Assembly: GCA_023548195.1 (NCBI GenBank)
Contig: JAJHZJ010000531.1
Span: 6,187,900-6,251,899, forward strand
Length of the DNA: 64,000 nucleotides
Reading direction: 5' to 3'
From: Bettongia penicillata ogilbyi
Taxonomy: Eukaryota > Chordata > Mammalia > Diprotodontia > Potoroidae
Shown: positions 24,010 through 35,602 of the stretch, piece after piece
Position numbering within the stretch: position 1 is the stretch's first letter
Layout of the letters: every line of letters starts with the position of its first letter
Program-made: the position numbers and the translations under genes
Notes under the pieces: model-generated
What the model was told of the DNA's origin: nothing
Seen by the model: the letters and a program-made list of their open reading frames with translations, nothing else
Databases searched by the model: none

Positions 24010-24728
24010 GTAACATACATATATATATTACTAACAAAGCCCAACAGCAAAAGATAGAAAGAGAAATTCCATTTAAAGCTATGGTAGACACTATAAAATA
24101 CCTGGGAGTCTACCTGCCAAAACAAACCCAGGGACTATATGAACACTATTACAAAATACTTTCACACAAATAAAGTCAGATCTAAGTAAGTGGAAAAATA
24201 TCAGTTGCTTGTGAGCAGGCCGAGCTAATATAAAAAAATGGCAATTCTACCTAATTCTACCTAAATTAATTTACTTATTCAGTGTTATACCAATCAAATT
24301 ACCAGATAATTATTTTCAAGAGCTAGAAAAAATATCAATATTCATCTGGAAGAACAAAAGGTCAGAAAAAAAATGCTAGGAAAGGTGGCCTAGCCCTACC
24401 AGAATTCAAACTGTATTATAAAGCAGCAATCATCAAAACCACTTGGTACTGGCTAACAAACAGAAGGGTAGACCAGTGGAATAGGTTAGGTACTGAAGAT
24501 ACAGTAGGCAATGAATATAGCAATCTACTGTTTGATAAACCCAAGGACCCCAGCTTCTGGGATAAGAACTCACTGTTTGACAAAAATTGCTGGGCAAACT
24601 GGATAACAGTATGGCAGAAACTGGGCATAGACCAATGCCTGACAGAGAACACAAGAATAAAGTCTAAATGGATATATGATCTAGGTATGAAGATTGATAT
24701 TATAAACAAATTAGGGAAGCATGCCATC
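21700..24728 (+). pseudogene. L1 ORF2 (endonuclease and reverse transcriptase), disrupted and 3' truncated
   Basis: The endonuclease begins near IVIITVNLNGMNSPIKWR (21729-21780) and continues through VAHGTYTKTDHVAGYKN (about 22270-22330). The RT begins around 23380 with MQDWFNIRKTLSIIDHMNNR and [20 protein letters not shown]. The catalytic FADD box reads FADNIMIYLENP, with Asp to Asn at the second Asp (about 23800-23830). A long TA tract interrupts it after KINPDKSSALYI. The remainder, [15 protein letters not shown] then [16 protein letters not shown], ends at 24728. Not functional. Confidence 0.9.
23924..24012. repeat. (TA)n microsatellite followed by (TATG)n, inside L1 ORF2
   Basis: About 36 uninterrupted TA units, then four TATG units, between the L1 ORF2 codons for ...SSALYI and SNKAQQ. 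In the 6664-9294 L1 the same spot is the short CTATATATTAGC. Confidence 0.97.
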
Positions 24729-25880
24729 TTGGGAAGGGGTAGGAAGAAGAAGGGGTAGGAAATTTAAAACATATTGAAGTGACTGCTGAAAACTGAAAAC
24801 AAATCACTTAAAAATGAACTGCAAGAGCACATGTTATTTTTATGTTTCAGAGTAATTATAACTATTTTCAAAATATATATTAGTGCTTTGGCTTTGAAAT
24901 AAATTTTGAAAATTCCCCAAACTAGACTGTTTCTAGACTTCATGTTACAATAAAATTAATATTAACAAAATTCTGAAATTCTTGTTTTCTCTTATATCAT
25001 ATCAAGAATCCTTTTTTTCCTATTACTTACACAGAGATCATAAAAATAAGCTATTTTCCATGCCAATCCTCCAGTATCAAACAACTACATTGAATCAAGG
25101 AAGAGAATTATTGAGGGTGATGGAAACCTGTATTTCTTTCATTATGTCCCCTTTTCCCCACCCACCAGGAATGGAAACAGTATTTCAAGAAGGAAAGTAT
25201 TCCTATGGCCAAATACAGTCAAAGTAAAATTGGACCTATCAGGTCTGCTTCAGGTCTGAAACCCAATTTGGAATGATAAGTCTATTATAATTAAAATGCG
25301 CCTATAAAAATTCTTTCATCATAATTCACTGTAATATATATCTACGTGAAGACAAGCATCCTCACACTCAGAAATGCTGAATAGTAAACAATTTCCTAAT
25401 TAACTTGGAAGACACCTCAAAAAAGTGACCCATGGTACAGTCATCAAATTTCTTCTTCTGATAACATGGGGAAAGGGATGAAATGCTTCAATATAGATCC
25501 ATTTCTTTGCTGCAAGCTTCCCCATCTCCTTAATGCAAGGGCCTCATGTGATATCTATTGTTCACTTCTTATTTTGATAGATGAAGAAATAAGATAACTA
25601 GAAGGTTAAGAATTCATTAACAATATCTACTAGACATTATAGTTCACACATTTAAAACAAAGTTCTTTATATAACTGCTCACATATGAAATAACAAAAAT
25701 ATGCCAAAGTTCTATTTTAAAACTGTGACTAATAATCAATTAAACATACTGTCCTGAATACTTTATAAGCAAGCTTATAAATAAAATTGCTTTGAAGTAG
25801 AGAATCAAACCATAGCTTCCAAAACTGAAATGAGGAGCTCATAACTAGAAAACCAGCAAATTATTTGCTTTTCAAATACC
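24729..25880. other. Intron 5 stretch without recognised gene
   Basis: Begins where the L1 is cut off (GGGAAGGGGTAGGAAGAAGA AGGGG, a purine-rich joint). The rest is AT-rich with nothing recognised. Confidence 0.4.
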
Positions 25881-28030
25881 TCAAATAACAGCAATTCAAA
25901 AAATGCAAATAAATCAAGCAACCACGGACCAGAAGAAAAAGAAAACCAACAGAGCAACGACTGACAGATTTCTTTCTAACAATACATAAGAAGGCAAGTG
26001 TGAAAGCATCAAGCCAATAGAAGTAGTGATAGAGAAACAGGCCTGAAACATTTAAAAAAGCAAAGATATACACAAACAAAACACACAAAACTTTTAAAAA
26101 GTGGGACTGTAATTATACTATCTGATAAGTAAAAACAAACATCCAAAACATAAAAAGGGATAAATATAAAACTATACAGTATGCTGAAGGGATCCATACA
26201 CAACAAGCTTATATCAACAATAAATTTTCTCCTCCAAATGCCTTATTACCTAAATTCATAAATGAAATATAAATCGAGCAACAAGGAGACATAGAAATAC
26301 AAGAGTGAAAGAAGATCTCAATGTCCTCTCTCAGTTGCAAATTAATCTGACAGGATGATGAATAACAGAGAAAATACATAATTGAACAAATTGCTGGAAA
26401 AACTATAGCTAAAAGATCTATGTAGAACTGCTAAAGAGTACTCATATTTTTCAGCACCAAATAGCTCTTACAAAAACAGACCATGTATTAGGGAACAGAA
26501 ATACTGCAAACAAATTAAAAAAGGTAGGATTAGTAAAAATATCCTTTACAGGTCATAATACAATAAAAACAGTAATCATTTTACAGAGCACAAATAAAAG
26601 ACACAAACTCAAATGAAAACTTAACAAATAAATCCCAAATACTGAGTCAAATAACAACAAATTATAAAAAAATGAGTAATTATGTGAAAAAATATTACAA
26701 TGATGGAAAAAAACATGAAATTTCTGAGATGCAATTAAAGTAGTGTTTAGGGGGAAAGTCATATCCCTATAAACATAAATTAATAAAACAGAAAAATCAC
26801 TAACTGAACACGTGTTTTAAAAATTGGAAAGCCTAAAATAAGCAAATCTAAAATAAGCACAAAAATATATTTAAAATTAGATAAACAGATGATCTAGAAA
26901 CAAAAAACTCATAAAATGTAAAATTAAAAGCTGGTTCTGAAATGACTAATAAAATTGACAAATCTTTAGTCAATCTAATTATAAAAAATTGGTCTGAAAA
27001 TTAAATCAACAAAAGAGCAAATGAGCACAACAAAATTAGAAGAAACTAAGAATCAACAGAATTTATTACAGCTACATGTCAACAAAACAGATTACAAAAA
27101 AAACAAATATAAAATAACAGAAGACGAAATCTTAAATAATACAATTTCAGAAAATGAATTACCAAAAGAACAAAAAGTCCTGGTCATGCATTCATGAAGC
27201 ACTTCTATCAAATTTAAAGCACAACTAGTACCCACATTATGCAAATTATTCTCAAAAACTGAAAAAGAAAACATCCTACCAGAGACCTTATATGAAACAA
27301 ATTGCAGTCCTAATATCTAAGACAGAGAGGGATAAAATTCAGAACTATAGACCACTATCATTTGTGAATAAAGACTCAAACATTATAAATAAAAATTAGT
27401 CAAATAGTCTATAATAATTTATTCTAGAAATTATCCATCATGACCAAGTTGGATTTATGCAAAGTACGTAAGGATATGGTTCAACATTAGGAAAATAATC
27501 AACATAACTCATCATATTAATGACCAAAACATCCAAAACCACAGAATTATCTCAATACTTGCAGAAAAAGCCTTTGACAAAGTATCACACTCAGCAGTGC
27601 TAATGAATAAGTAAATAAATAAAAAGACGGAAAAATAAATAAATAAAAGCCTATAAAGCATGGGCAGAAAGGGACATTTTTTAACATCAGAAAAAGTACA
27701 TCTAAAACCAAAAGCAACTATCATATAAAAGGGGGATACACTAGAAGTTTTCTTGATATACAGAGGGGTAAATAAAAGATGCCTCCTCACCCCACTACTA
27801 TTTGGTAGAAATGAAATAAGATAAGAAAAAATAAACAGGTAAAAAAGAAGACAAAACTATTCCTATTTGAAGATGACATGATGTTTTGTAATTAGTAAAT
27901 ATTAGGGAATCAATAAAGATACTAATTGAGACAGCAGGTTCAGCAAAGTTGCAGGCTACAAAATAAGCCTCTAAAAATCAACTTCATTACTATAAAATAG
28001 TAACAAAATCCAAGATACAATAATGAAAAG

Positions 28031-28120
28031 TTGTTATATGCTTGTGAAACATGGACAGTCTACCAGTGCCATGCCAGGAAACTGAATTACTTCCACTTGA
28101 CCTGTCTTAGGAAGATTTTT
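28031..28120 (+). repeat. Internal RTE fragment inside the old L1
   Basis: Encodes LYACETWTVYQCHARKLN then YFHLTCLRKIF, the conserved end of RTE ORF (compare the RTE copies at about 29636-29725, minus, and 48275-48365, plus). It has neither the RTE 3' end nor an A-rich tail, and L1-like sequence lies on both sides. Confidence 0.8.
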
Positions 28121-29101
28121 CCAAACAATGACAAAATGAAAAAAGATCTGGTTATCAATCTACTAAATATAATCTATAGATACAGATATATGTATATAAC
28201 CTATACAAAAAACTTGTATAGATTCAATTTCAAAGTGCCCCTTAAAGCAATGCAAATTGTTCCTTAAAGTAACACAGAACAACTTAAATAGCTCATGGTT
28301 GCACTGTGCCAAGATAAGAAAAATATAACAAAGACAATTTACACTTTTAATAATATGCCAATCAAATTACAGAATTTAATAAATGAACAAAATTCACTTG
28401 GAAAAATTAAAGACCTAGAATATCAAGGAAAATGATGAAGTAGGAACAAAGGCGGGACAGCATTTTCAGACACCAAGCTATAGTGTAAAGCAGCAGTCAT
28501 CAAAAACATCTACTACTGATTTTAAAAGAGAAACAGATCAATTGAACAAAATAGAAGAAATAAAAACAATGGAACTTAATAAAGTCTGATGAACTAGAAA
28601 ACATAAAAATTACTTTGGAATAACTCCTTATTTGGTTAAAAAAACCAACACAACCTACTGTGAAACTAGAAAGTAATCTAGCAGGAATTATGCTCCAACA
28701 AAAATTTTACCCCGTCTTTCACAAAACATTCTAAATGGATATATCCTTAATATTAAAGATCATACTATTAAAAAAAGCTAGAAGAGGAAATAATTTATTG
28801 CCCAAGCTATGGACTAGGGATGTATTCTTATTCAAAGAACGAAGGCAATTACAAAAGATAAAACAGGTAATTTTGATCACATGTAACTTAAAAGCTTCAG
28901 TACAAACAAAATTAATGCACCCAGGATAAGAAAGAAAGTGGTCAAATGGAGCGAAAAATCTTTATATCAAATTTCTCTTACAAAATTTGATATCTAAGAT
29001 ATATGAACAATTAACAGGCAGGTATATAAGAGCAAAAGTCATTTACCCAACAGATAAGCAAAGAATATGAATAAGCAGTTCTCAAGAGAATTGCAACCTA
29101 T

Positions 29102-29114
29102 TAACAACCATGTG
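29102..29114. repeat. Target-site duplication, left copy (RTE insertion)
   Basis: TAACAACCATGTG. It pairs with TAACAACCATATG at 31223-31235 (one mismatch). Joining across the pair restores an L1 ORF2 stretch (..NNHMKES..), which confirms the insertion point. Confidence 0.92.
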
Positions 29115-29409
29115 GTTTGGTTGGTTGTTGTCCTTCGTCTTTGAAGAGGACCAAAATGACATCACCATTGTAAAGTAAAATTTCAGTGTGTCCAGCTCTG
29201 GCTGATCAAACCAATATGAGCTCAGAATGCTCTACCACAGGCAGGCACAGATAGTCCATGTGAATATTTGGGGTGGATATCCCAGATTTTTGCATCCTGC
29301 ATTTATTTTGTGCTGTCTCAATTCTGCTTTGCTCAAAGAGCACAGCACCTTTTCTTATGTGGGCATGCCATGCTGAGCAGTCCTGTGCCATGTCTCCCAT
29401 GCTGCACAA

Positions 29410-30590
29410 TCAAATCCAAAGTTCTTGAGAGTGTCCTTGTATCATTTCTTCTGGCCACCATGTGATCGCCTGCCCCATGCAAGTTTTCCATAAAATAGTC
29501 TTTTTGGCAAATGTACATTTTGCATTTGAACAACATGGCCAACCCATCAGAAGCACAGTTTGAATACTTGGCAGTTCAGCTCGAGCAAGGACTTCAGTGT
29601 CTGGTACCTTATCCTGCCAGGTGATCCTCAGAATCTTTCTAAGACAGTTCAAATGGAAGTGATTCAGTTTCCTGGCATGGCGCTGGTAGACTATCCATGT
29701 TTCACAAGTATATAACAATGAGGTCAGCACAACAGCTCTGTAGACCTTCAGTTTGGTAGTCACCCTAATATCTCTTCTCTCCCAATCTTTTCTTCAGAGC
29801 CTCCCAAACACTGAGCTAGCTCTGGCAGCGCATGGACCAACCTCATTGTCAATGTGTACATCCCTAGAAAGTACCATACCAAGGTAAATGAACTTATCCA
29901 CAGCATTCACACTTCTCCATTTGTTGTAACTGAGGGTTCCACATATGGATGGCGTGGTGGTGGCTGATGGAACACCTGTGTTTTCTTGGTGTTAATTATT
30001 AGGCCAAAATTAGCACAGGCAGCAGAGAATTGATCTATTGTTTGTTGCATCTCAGCTTCAGAGGCTCCACTGAGTGCACAATAATCTGCAAACAGAAAAT
30101 CATGCACCAACCCTCCCTCCTCTTTGGTCTTGGCTTGTAGCCTTTTCAATCTGAAGAATTTACCATCAGTATGGTAGTTGACCTTGATGCCATGTTCATT
30201 CTCATTGAAAGCAATTGTCAACATGGCTGAAAACATCATGCTAAAACGCATCGGAGCAAGCACATAGCCCTGTTTCACTCTACTATTTCACTAGACTGGG
30301 AAGGCACGAGAGTTTTGTCCATTGTCCAGAATCCGGGCAAACATGCCATCATGAAATTGACTAACAATATTGATGAACTTCTCCAGGCAATCAAATTTTG
30401 ATATAATTTTCCATAAGCCTTCACAACTAACAGTGTCAAAACCCTTGGTCAGATCCACAAATGTTGCCTACAGATCTCTGCTCTGCTCCTGGCATTTCTC
30501 CAGGAGTTGTCGGGTAGCAAACGCCATATTAACTGTTTCTCGGCCCTTTAACAGCAATGGTCATTTACCACTGAAGACTTGTGCATAACA
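29410..30590 (-). pseudogene. RTE ORF, reverse transcriptase and C-terminal region, broken
   Basis: Pieces in sequence: ETVNMAFATRQLLEKCQEQS near 30540, VDLTKGFDTVSCEGLWKIIS near 30440, KQGYVLAPMRFSMMFSAMLT near 30270, ADYCALSGASEAEMQQTIDQ near 30080, and YTCETWIVYQRHARKLNHFH near 29700. Stops and frameshifts separate them. The catalytic Tyr/Phe-Ala-Asp-Asp is now FADY, so it would be inactive even if read. Confidence 0.88.
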
Positions 30591-31222
30591 TAACCTTCTC
30601 ATCACCAACACTGTCTTCCGTTTACCTAAATGCAATAACACTTCATGGATGCACCCTCGCAGCAAACACTGGCATCTAACAGATTATGTGATTGTAAGGT
30701 GAAGAGATAGACAAGAAGTGAGTGACAAAGGCAATGTGTGGTGCAGAGTGCTGGACTGATCACAGACTTATCCTTTCCAAGCTAAACATTTGCATTCGTC
30801 AAAACCATTGGCCCCAAGGCAAAATGACTACCAGAAGAATTAATGTCAACAAATTAGAGCTCTTCTCTGAGCATGAACAGTTTGCTGCTGACTTGCAGGG
30901 AAAGTTGAGCCAACATACAGTTGTCAATAATGGAGCAGAAAAGGAGTGGGCAGCTTTCAGAGATCTGGTATACAGCACTGTATTTGCTCATCTGGGTCAG
31001 AATGCTTGCAAACACCAACACTGGTTTGATGGAAATGAAGGGGAAATTCAGAAGCTGCTAAATGAAAAATGTGAACTCTACAGGATTTACCACCAGGATA
31101 GTTCACTCACCTCTAAGAAGGCAGCATTTAATTCCATCAAAAGCAAACTACAAGCAAAGCTTAGAGAGATGCAGGATTCTTGACTCAGTAAGAAAGCAGA
31201 AGAAATTCAGTTTTATGCTCAG
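30547..31222 (+). pseudogene. RTE ORF, endonuclease C-terminus and linker, inverted
   Basis: Reads LLITNTVFRLPKCNKTSWMH then PRSKHWHLTDYV, the C-terminal part of the RTE apurinic-type endonuclease (SDH motif equivalent TDHRLILSKL at about 30757). The linker ORF at 30722-31183 contains EKEWAAFRDLVYSTVFAHLG and EGEIQKLLNEKCELYRIYHQ. It is in opposite orientation to the RT part of the same insertion. Confidence 0.88.
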
Positions 31223-31765
31223 TAACAACCATATGAAAGAATCTCCAAAACACTAACAGAAATGTAAATCAAAACAACCTTAAGGTTTTACCTGATACCA
31301 GCAAATTGTCAAAGATGATGAAGTTGAGAATAGTTAATGTTGGACAGGTTATAGAAAGATAGACACACTAGTGCATTGTTAGTGGAACTGTGAAATAGTA
31401 TAAGCATTTTGGAGAATTTGGAATCATGAAAATAAAGGGAATAAAATGCTCATACCTTTTGACCCAAAGATTCCACTACTAGGCTTATATCCCAAGGAGG
31501 CCATTAATAAGAAGACAATTCCTCATATACACCAAAATAATTCCATCAGCATTTTTTGTAATAGCAAAGAATTAGAAACAAAGTAGATGCCCATTGACTG
31601 GGTAAATAAATTGTGGTACATAATATGTAATGGAAAATTACTATGCAAAAAGGAACTATGAATGTGATGAATAGAGAGAAACACGGAAAAATTTACATGA
31701 AATGATTCAGTGTGAAATAAACAAGAGCCAAGAAAACAATATATACACAATGTGTACAACAATGT
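31223..31765 (+). mobile_element. Old L1, second part (after the RTE insertion)
   Basis: Starts with the right target-site duplication TAACAACCATATG (31223-31235) and continues L1 ORF2: HMKESPKH-type, an LVLYWWTCE-like stretch, PFDPKIPLLGLYPKEAINKK (readable near 31460-31520) and WVNKLWYIICNGKLLCKKEL (31590-31650). Decayed, with a (CA)n tract near 31777-31800. Confidence 0.85.
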
Positions 31766-32180
31766 AAATGGAAAGAAACACACACACACACACACATACA
31801 AATGAATGCAGCAAAATAATAGAAAACAAGTGCTACTCAAAAGGACAGCAATGAGAAAACATCCCTTTGCAGAGGTGGGAAATCCACAAGTGTTTTAAAT
31901 CGCATGTATCTTCAGAGTTTTTTCATGTATTGATTGGCTAGACTTATTTTTTCCCTTTTTTCCCTTTTTTGGCTTTATAAAAATACTATTTTTTTACACA
32001 GGATGACTGTGGTAGGAACAGGGCTACCATGAGAAATTAAGATGATATGAAAAAAACCCACAAGACATCAACAGAAATTTATTTTAAAAAGAAAAAGCAA
32101 CAATGAATTAGGAGTAACAATAGAGAGTCCCAAATTACCCATGTTTATAATCTCAGGGTCACAGTGGATGATATTCTCAC
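31766..32180. other. Intron 5 stretch, little structure
   Basis: Short (CA)n at 31777-31800. The remainder is AT-rich with nothing recognised. Confidence 0.45.
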
Positions 32181-32505
32181 ACAATTCTCTTTGCCTAAAA
32201 CACTCTCCCCACAGTCTGTCTTTGCCTTTTAAAATCCAATCTACCCTTCAAAGATCAACTCAAATGTTAATTTCTCTCTGAAACCTCTCCAATCCCACCC
32301 AATCAAAGGGATCTGCTCATCTTATAAACTCTGTGATTTTTGATTCCCTTGCCATATTCTCCTTCACGTTATAGGTGTTTGTTTACTCCCCTAATAAATC
32401 CTAAGGGTCTTGAGGAAAGAGAATGTGTTTTATTTCTCTTTGTATCTCCCCTGAACTGGCACAATACTCTGCACATAGCAAATACTTAATGTTTACTGAA
32501 CGCAT
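32180..32505 (+). mobile_element. L2 3' end
   Basis: CTTTGCCTAAAACACTCTCC, a CAACTCAAATGTTAATTTCTC stretch, and the tail CTTTGTATCTCCCCTGAACT, then GCACATAGCAAATACTTAAT. Confidence 0.75.
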
Positions 32506-32919
32506 GAACACAAGAAGTAGTGAACTATATTTGAGAGTCTAATAAGTAGCATACTCAGGTACCATATTACGGGTGACTGACACCTTGTTTGGGTATAGTA
32601 ATATCTGGACAGAGTGAGTTCCCTTAGCTCCCTTTCCCATCTGCAACCTTATGAGGGTTCTTAGTTTTTCCTCATTTACCACACATAAGAAGAAATAATG
32701 ATATTCATTAAAGCTATTCTCCCAAAAAAAAAGAACCAACACTCTAATCCGCAAACAACTCATAAGTTGCTCAGTTCAGAGTAACTCAATGGATTTCTCT
32801 TATTAAGCAATCCCTATTTTCTTCTAAGGTCATACAGACATACAGCTCTTTGGATTCAAAACGAAATGAACCTCAAGGAAGACTTTTAACTCACACAAAG
32901 GGAAGGAAGGAAACAAGTA

Positions 32920-33480
32920 TGTTTTAAGTGCATACTACCATGTCAGGCACCGCACTAAACATTTTACAATTGCTATCTCATTTGATTTTCACAACAACCC
33001 TGGGAGATGATGTTACTATTCCCATTTTACATGTGAGGAAACTGAAATAGACAGAGGTTAAATTACTTGCCCAAAGTTATACATCTGGTAAGTGTTATTC
33101 TATACTCCAAAATTTTATGTAACTATTCTTTACTCTCCACCCTTACTTGTAAAGTCTTAGTCCGGACCCAGGTCACTTCATTCTAAAACTAATACAAACT
33201 CCACTTACATTTTCAGCAGCATCGTCCACCTCTTAGCAAATGATTTCTCATAACCACAAATGAAGTCTAACATCCTCAACCTTTGTTTCAAAGCCCTCCA
33301 TCAGACTACCACAGACTACCTCTCTCTTCTCTTAATCTCTTGTTAACCTTTCCACAACTCTCAAGCAAAGTGCTGAAATGTTTTCTTCATTTAACCGTCA
33401 CATCATTTTTCTCTTCTCCAACTCTAACAAATTATCTCCCTTAAATCATTTTTTCTGACTCAATTTAAGAAGCCTTCACA
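32920..33480. repeat. MIR (antisense) and L2 relic
   Basis: About 32920-33100 is an antisense MIR (TATCTCATTTGATTTTCACA, CCATTTTACATGTGAGGAAA). About 33160-33480 is C/T-rich and L2-like in sense (CAAAGCCCTCCATCAGACTA). Confidence 0.7.
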
Positions 33481-33789
33481 AAAGAGATGGAACTTCACAA
33501 GGTATTTCCCTGGTACAAGAAAGATAACTCGAAGCTATTTTAAGCACATGAAACAACTTGAGAAGGAAAGAGAGGCAGAAAACCAAATAAAATGTAGTTT
33601 CAGTAGGTAAGCATCCAAGCAGAAAGAATAGGATCTGGAAAATGAAAAAAGGAAAAAGATACAATCTAAAATATAATAATAATAGCTAATATTTATATAA
33701 TGCTTTAAATTTTGCAGAATTTTATATATTATTTCATCAGCAATGCCTATTTCTGAACCACATACAAATAAGGAATAAAAACTTCATAA
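33481..33789. other. Intron 5 stretch, nothing recognised
   Basis: No exon or clear repeat seen. Confidence 0.4.
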
Positions 33790-34012
33790 GAAATGTAGTA
33801 TGTGTAGGTATATGTATTTATGTACATGCATGCATATATATGTGTGTGTATATATGTATATATGTGTGTATATATATTTATGTATATGTATATATATGTG
33901 TATATATGTATATTTATGTATATCTGCATGGATATATGTGTATATATGTATATTAATGTATATGTGCATATATGTATATTTATGTATGTGTGTGTATATA
34001 GATATATATGTT
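33790..34012. repeat. Compound TATG/TATA/TGTG microsatellite
   Basis: About 220 bp of alternating TATATG, TGTATA and TTTATG units. It opens long ORFs on both strands that consist only of repeated Tyr, Ile, Cys, Met or His codons and are not genes. Confidence 0.93.
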
Positions 34013-34640
34013 GTCTTAAAAAAATCACTCATTTTCTTACATATGGGACATGAAAATTACTTCAAGTTTGGAACACAAATATTTTGAGAATTATCTCTCT
34101 CAGCACACCTGTATGCATTCTTTATACTGTCTGTTATGAAAAACAGTATTTATAGAGCTAAGGAAATAATATTGTTAATGTATAATTACTTTAAAAATAT
34201 CTTTTGGCACTTTTCATAGGTTCTAAAATGTAATGCCAGAAATTTTTACTTGCAATTTATGACCATTTTACAAATATGTATACTGCAAAACACCTCATCT
34301 AGACAATTACACTCTTGAAAAGGAAACTTTTTCTCTGGAGTTAACCCCAAAGTACCTGGGTACTGTGTTATGCATATAGAATACAGTCATTCATATGTAA
34401 TCAATGACCTACATTTGCTGCTCCTCAATTAAGTTTAGGGAATAAGAATAATGAACAAACAGTTACCATGAGCATTAGTCTAGAAATAACTTATTTTATG
34501 ATGCATATAGTTGCTTTTTATAATAAAGATCTAAACCTTCTTCAGAATCAGTGCCTACATCACTTGACTATAAACGATCTCTAAAAACTTATCAGATGTA
34601 ATAACTACATCAATGTTAGTAATTAATGTAATAACTTAAA
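34013..34640. other. Intron 5 stretch, nothing recognised
   Basis: AT-rich with no recognised repeat or exon. Confidence 0.4.
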
Positions 34641-34885
34641 GAGTTATCTCTGTAAGGTACTACATGAACATTATCTCATTTAATATTCACAACAACCTAT
34701 GAGTTAAGTATTAAGCCATTACTGTTCCTATTTCACAGATGAGAAAAGCAATGTTGATAAGAGGTAAGTTAATTTGCCCATGGTCACACAACTATTATGC
34801 ATCAGAAGCAAAGTTCAAGTCCAAGTCTCTCCTGACACCAAGTCAAGAACAATTTACTCTACACCACTACCACTAGCCTCTCTAT
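34640..34885 (-). repeat. MIR, nearly full length, antisense
   Basis: ATTATCTCATTTAATATTCA, CACAACAACCTATGAG, TTTCACAGATGAGAAAAGCA, TGGTCACACAACTATTATG and a TACACCACTAC head. Confidence 0.8.
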
Positions 34886-35294
34886 ATTCCCTTCAAGCCC
34901 ACTGCAGTAAGCTAAGATAGGAATAAATGAGAGAATCTTTGGTCGCACTTTACCTTGTTATCTCTTTACATCTAAATAGGTATATAAATATGGAATATAT
35001 ACAGAAACATTTTGTGTTTAAAAAATTCTTTACTAATAAAACATTAGAAATACTGGGAACTAAAATAAGCAAAGAAGGCTATTCTTAAAAAGAGATCATA
35101 TCATGCTAATAAATGTAATGGTATGATTCCAGCTAAAAATTAAAAATCAAGCAGCTAACCAGGTTTTGTGTTTTTTTTTTAATGAAAAGCTAAGATTTCA
35201 TAAAGCTTGATATACATTCTATAAAGTAATAAGAAATGTAGTAACAAATTGATATGTGTGTAAATATAAACACATAAACAAAATATACAAGTAT
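34886..35294. other. Intron 5 stretch, nothing recognised
   Basis: AT-rich with short poly-T. No feature assigned. Confidence 0.4.
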
Positions 35295-35425
35295 TAGCAT
35301 GGAAAAGAGGTAGAGAGACCCAGGAGACAGAAAGACCTGAGTTCAAGTTCCACTATTGACATATTCTGGCTGTCTAAGCCTAGGCAAGTCACCTGACCTC
35401 TCAGTATTCCAGGCAATTCTCTCAC
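35295..35425 (+). repeat. tRNA-headed SINE relic, sense
   Basis: AGTATTAGCATGGAAAAGAG, then CAGAAAGACCTGAGTTCAAG and CTAGGCAAGTCACCTGACCT. Confidence 0.7.
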
Positions 35426-35431
35426 AAGGCT

Positions 35432-35602
35432 GATGTGTCAAACAGAGAGAAATGGGGGCTATTCAAACTTAGATAAGGACCCCTGCAGGGGCATACTGAC
35501 TTAAAAAAACACATATTAACATCTATTTTTTTGTAGTTTTATTTCTCTAATTAAATATTTCTCAATTACATTTTAATCTTGTTCAGATTAGACCCTCAGA
35601 AG
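35432..35602 (+). mobile_element. hAT-like non-autonomous DNA transposon relic
   Basis: GATGTGTCAAACAGAGAGAA, a GGGGCATACTGACTTA stretch, CACATATTAACATCTATTTT, then TCAATTACATTTTAATCTTG. It is the reverse-complement counterpart of 36874-37077. The family has CAGTGGTGTCAAACTC-type ends. Confidence 0.55.

Larger units (their letters stand above)
19154..24728 (+). mobile_element. L1 with 5' end but missing 3' end
   Basis: Starts with an L1 5' UTR (GGGGGCAGAGTCGAGATGTC, paralogous to the GGAGGAGCCAAGATGGTGGA start at 57233), followed by ORF1, a purine-rich inter-ORF region, and ORF2 endonuclease and RT. It stops at about 24728, just after IKSKWIYDLGMKIDIINKLG. The ORF2 C-terminal domain (present in the 6664-9294 copy), 3' UTR and A-tail are missing. 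About 5.6 kb remain. Numerous stops and frameshifts make it inactive. Confidence 0.92.
25881..29114 (+). mobile_element. Old L1, first part (before the RTE insertion)
   Basis: Strongly decayed L1 in sense. Readable pieces: an endonuclease-like stretch near 26470-26500 (KTDHVLGNRN), RT near 27437 (HDQVGFMQ) and the region GDDMM-like TATTTGAAGATGACATGATG near 27866. It runs up to NCNLLTTMW-type codons at 29085-29114, where the RTE element is inserted. The start is approximate. Confidence 0.75.
29115..31222 (-). mobile_element. RTE (BovB-like marsupial RTE) copy with inverted 5' part
   Basis: A 2108-bp RTE insertion. Bases 29115 to about 30547 are antisense: 3' UTR (TTGGTTGTTGTCCTTCGTCT), the C-terminal domain (CETWIVYQRHARKLN), and the RT with FADYCALSGASEAEMQQTID, where the usual DD box is decayed. 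From about 30547 to 31222 the element is in the opposite orientation, carrying the endonuclease C-terminus and linker. The junction lies at about 30545-30550 and a few hundred bases of RTE between linker and RT are missing. This is the classic layout of twin priming (5' inversion). Target-site duplications flank it. Confidence 0.92.

Noticed and set aside
33747..34087. Four overlapping ORFs of 77-95 codons on both strands
   Set aside because: They lie in a TATG/TATA/TGTG microsatellite and encode only repeats of Tyr, Ile, Cys, Met and His.
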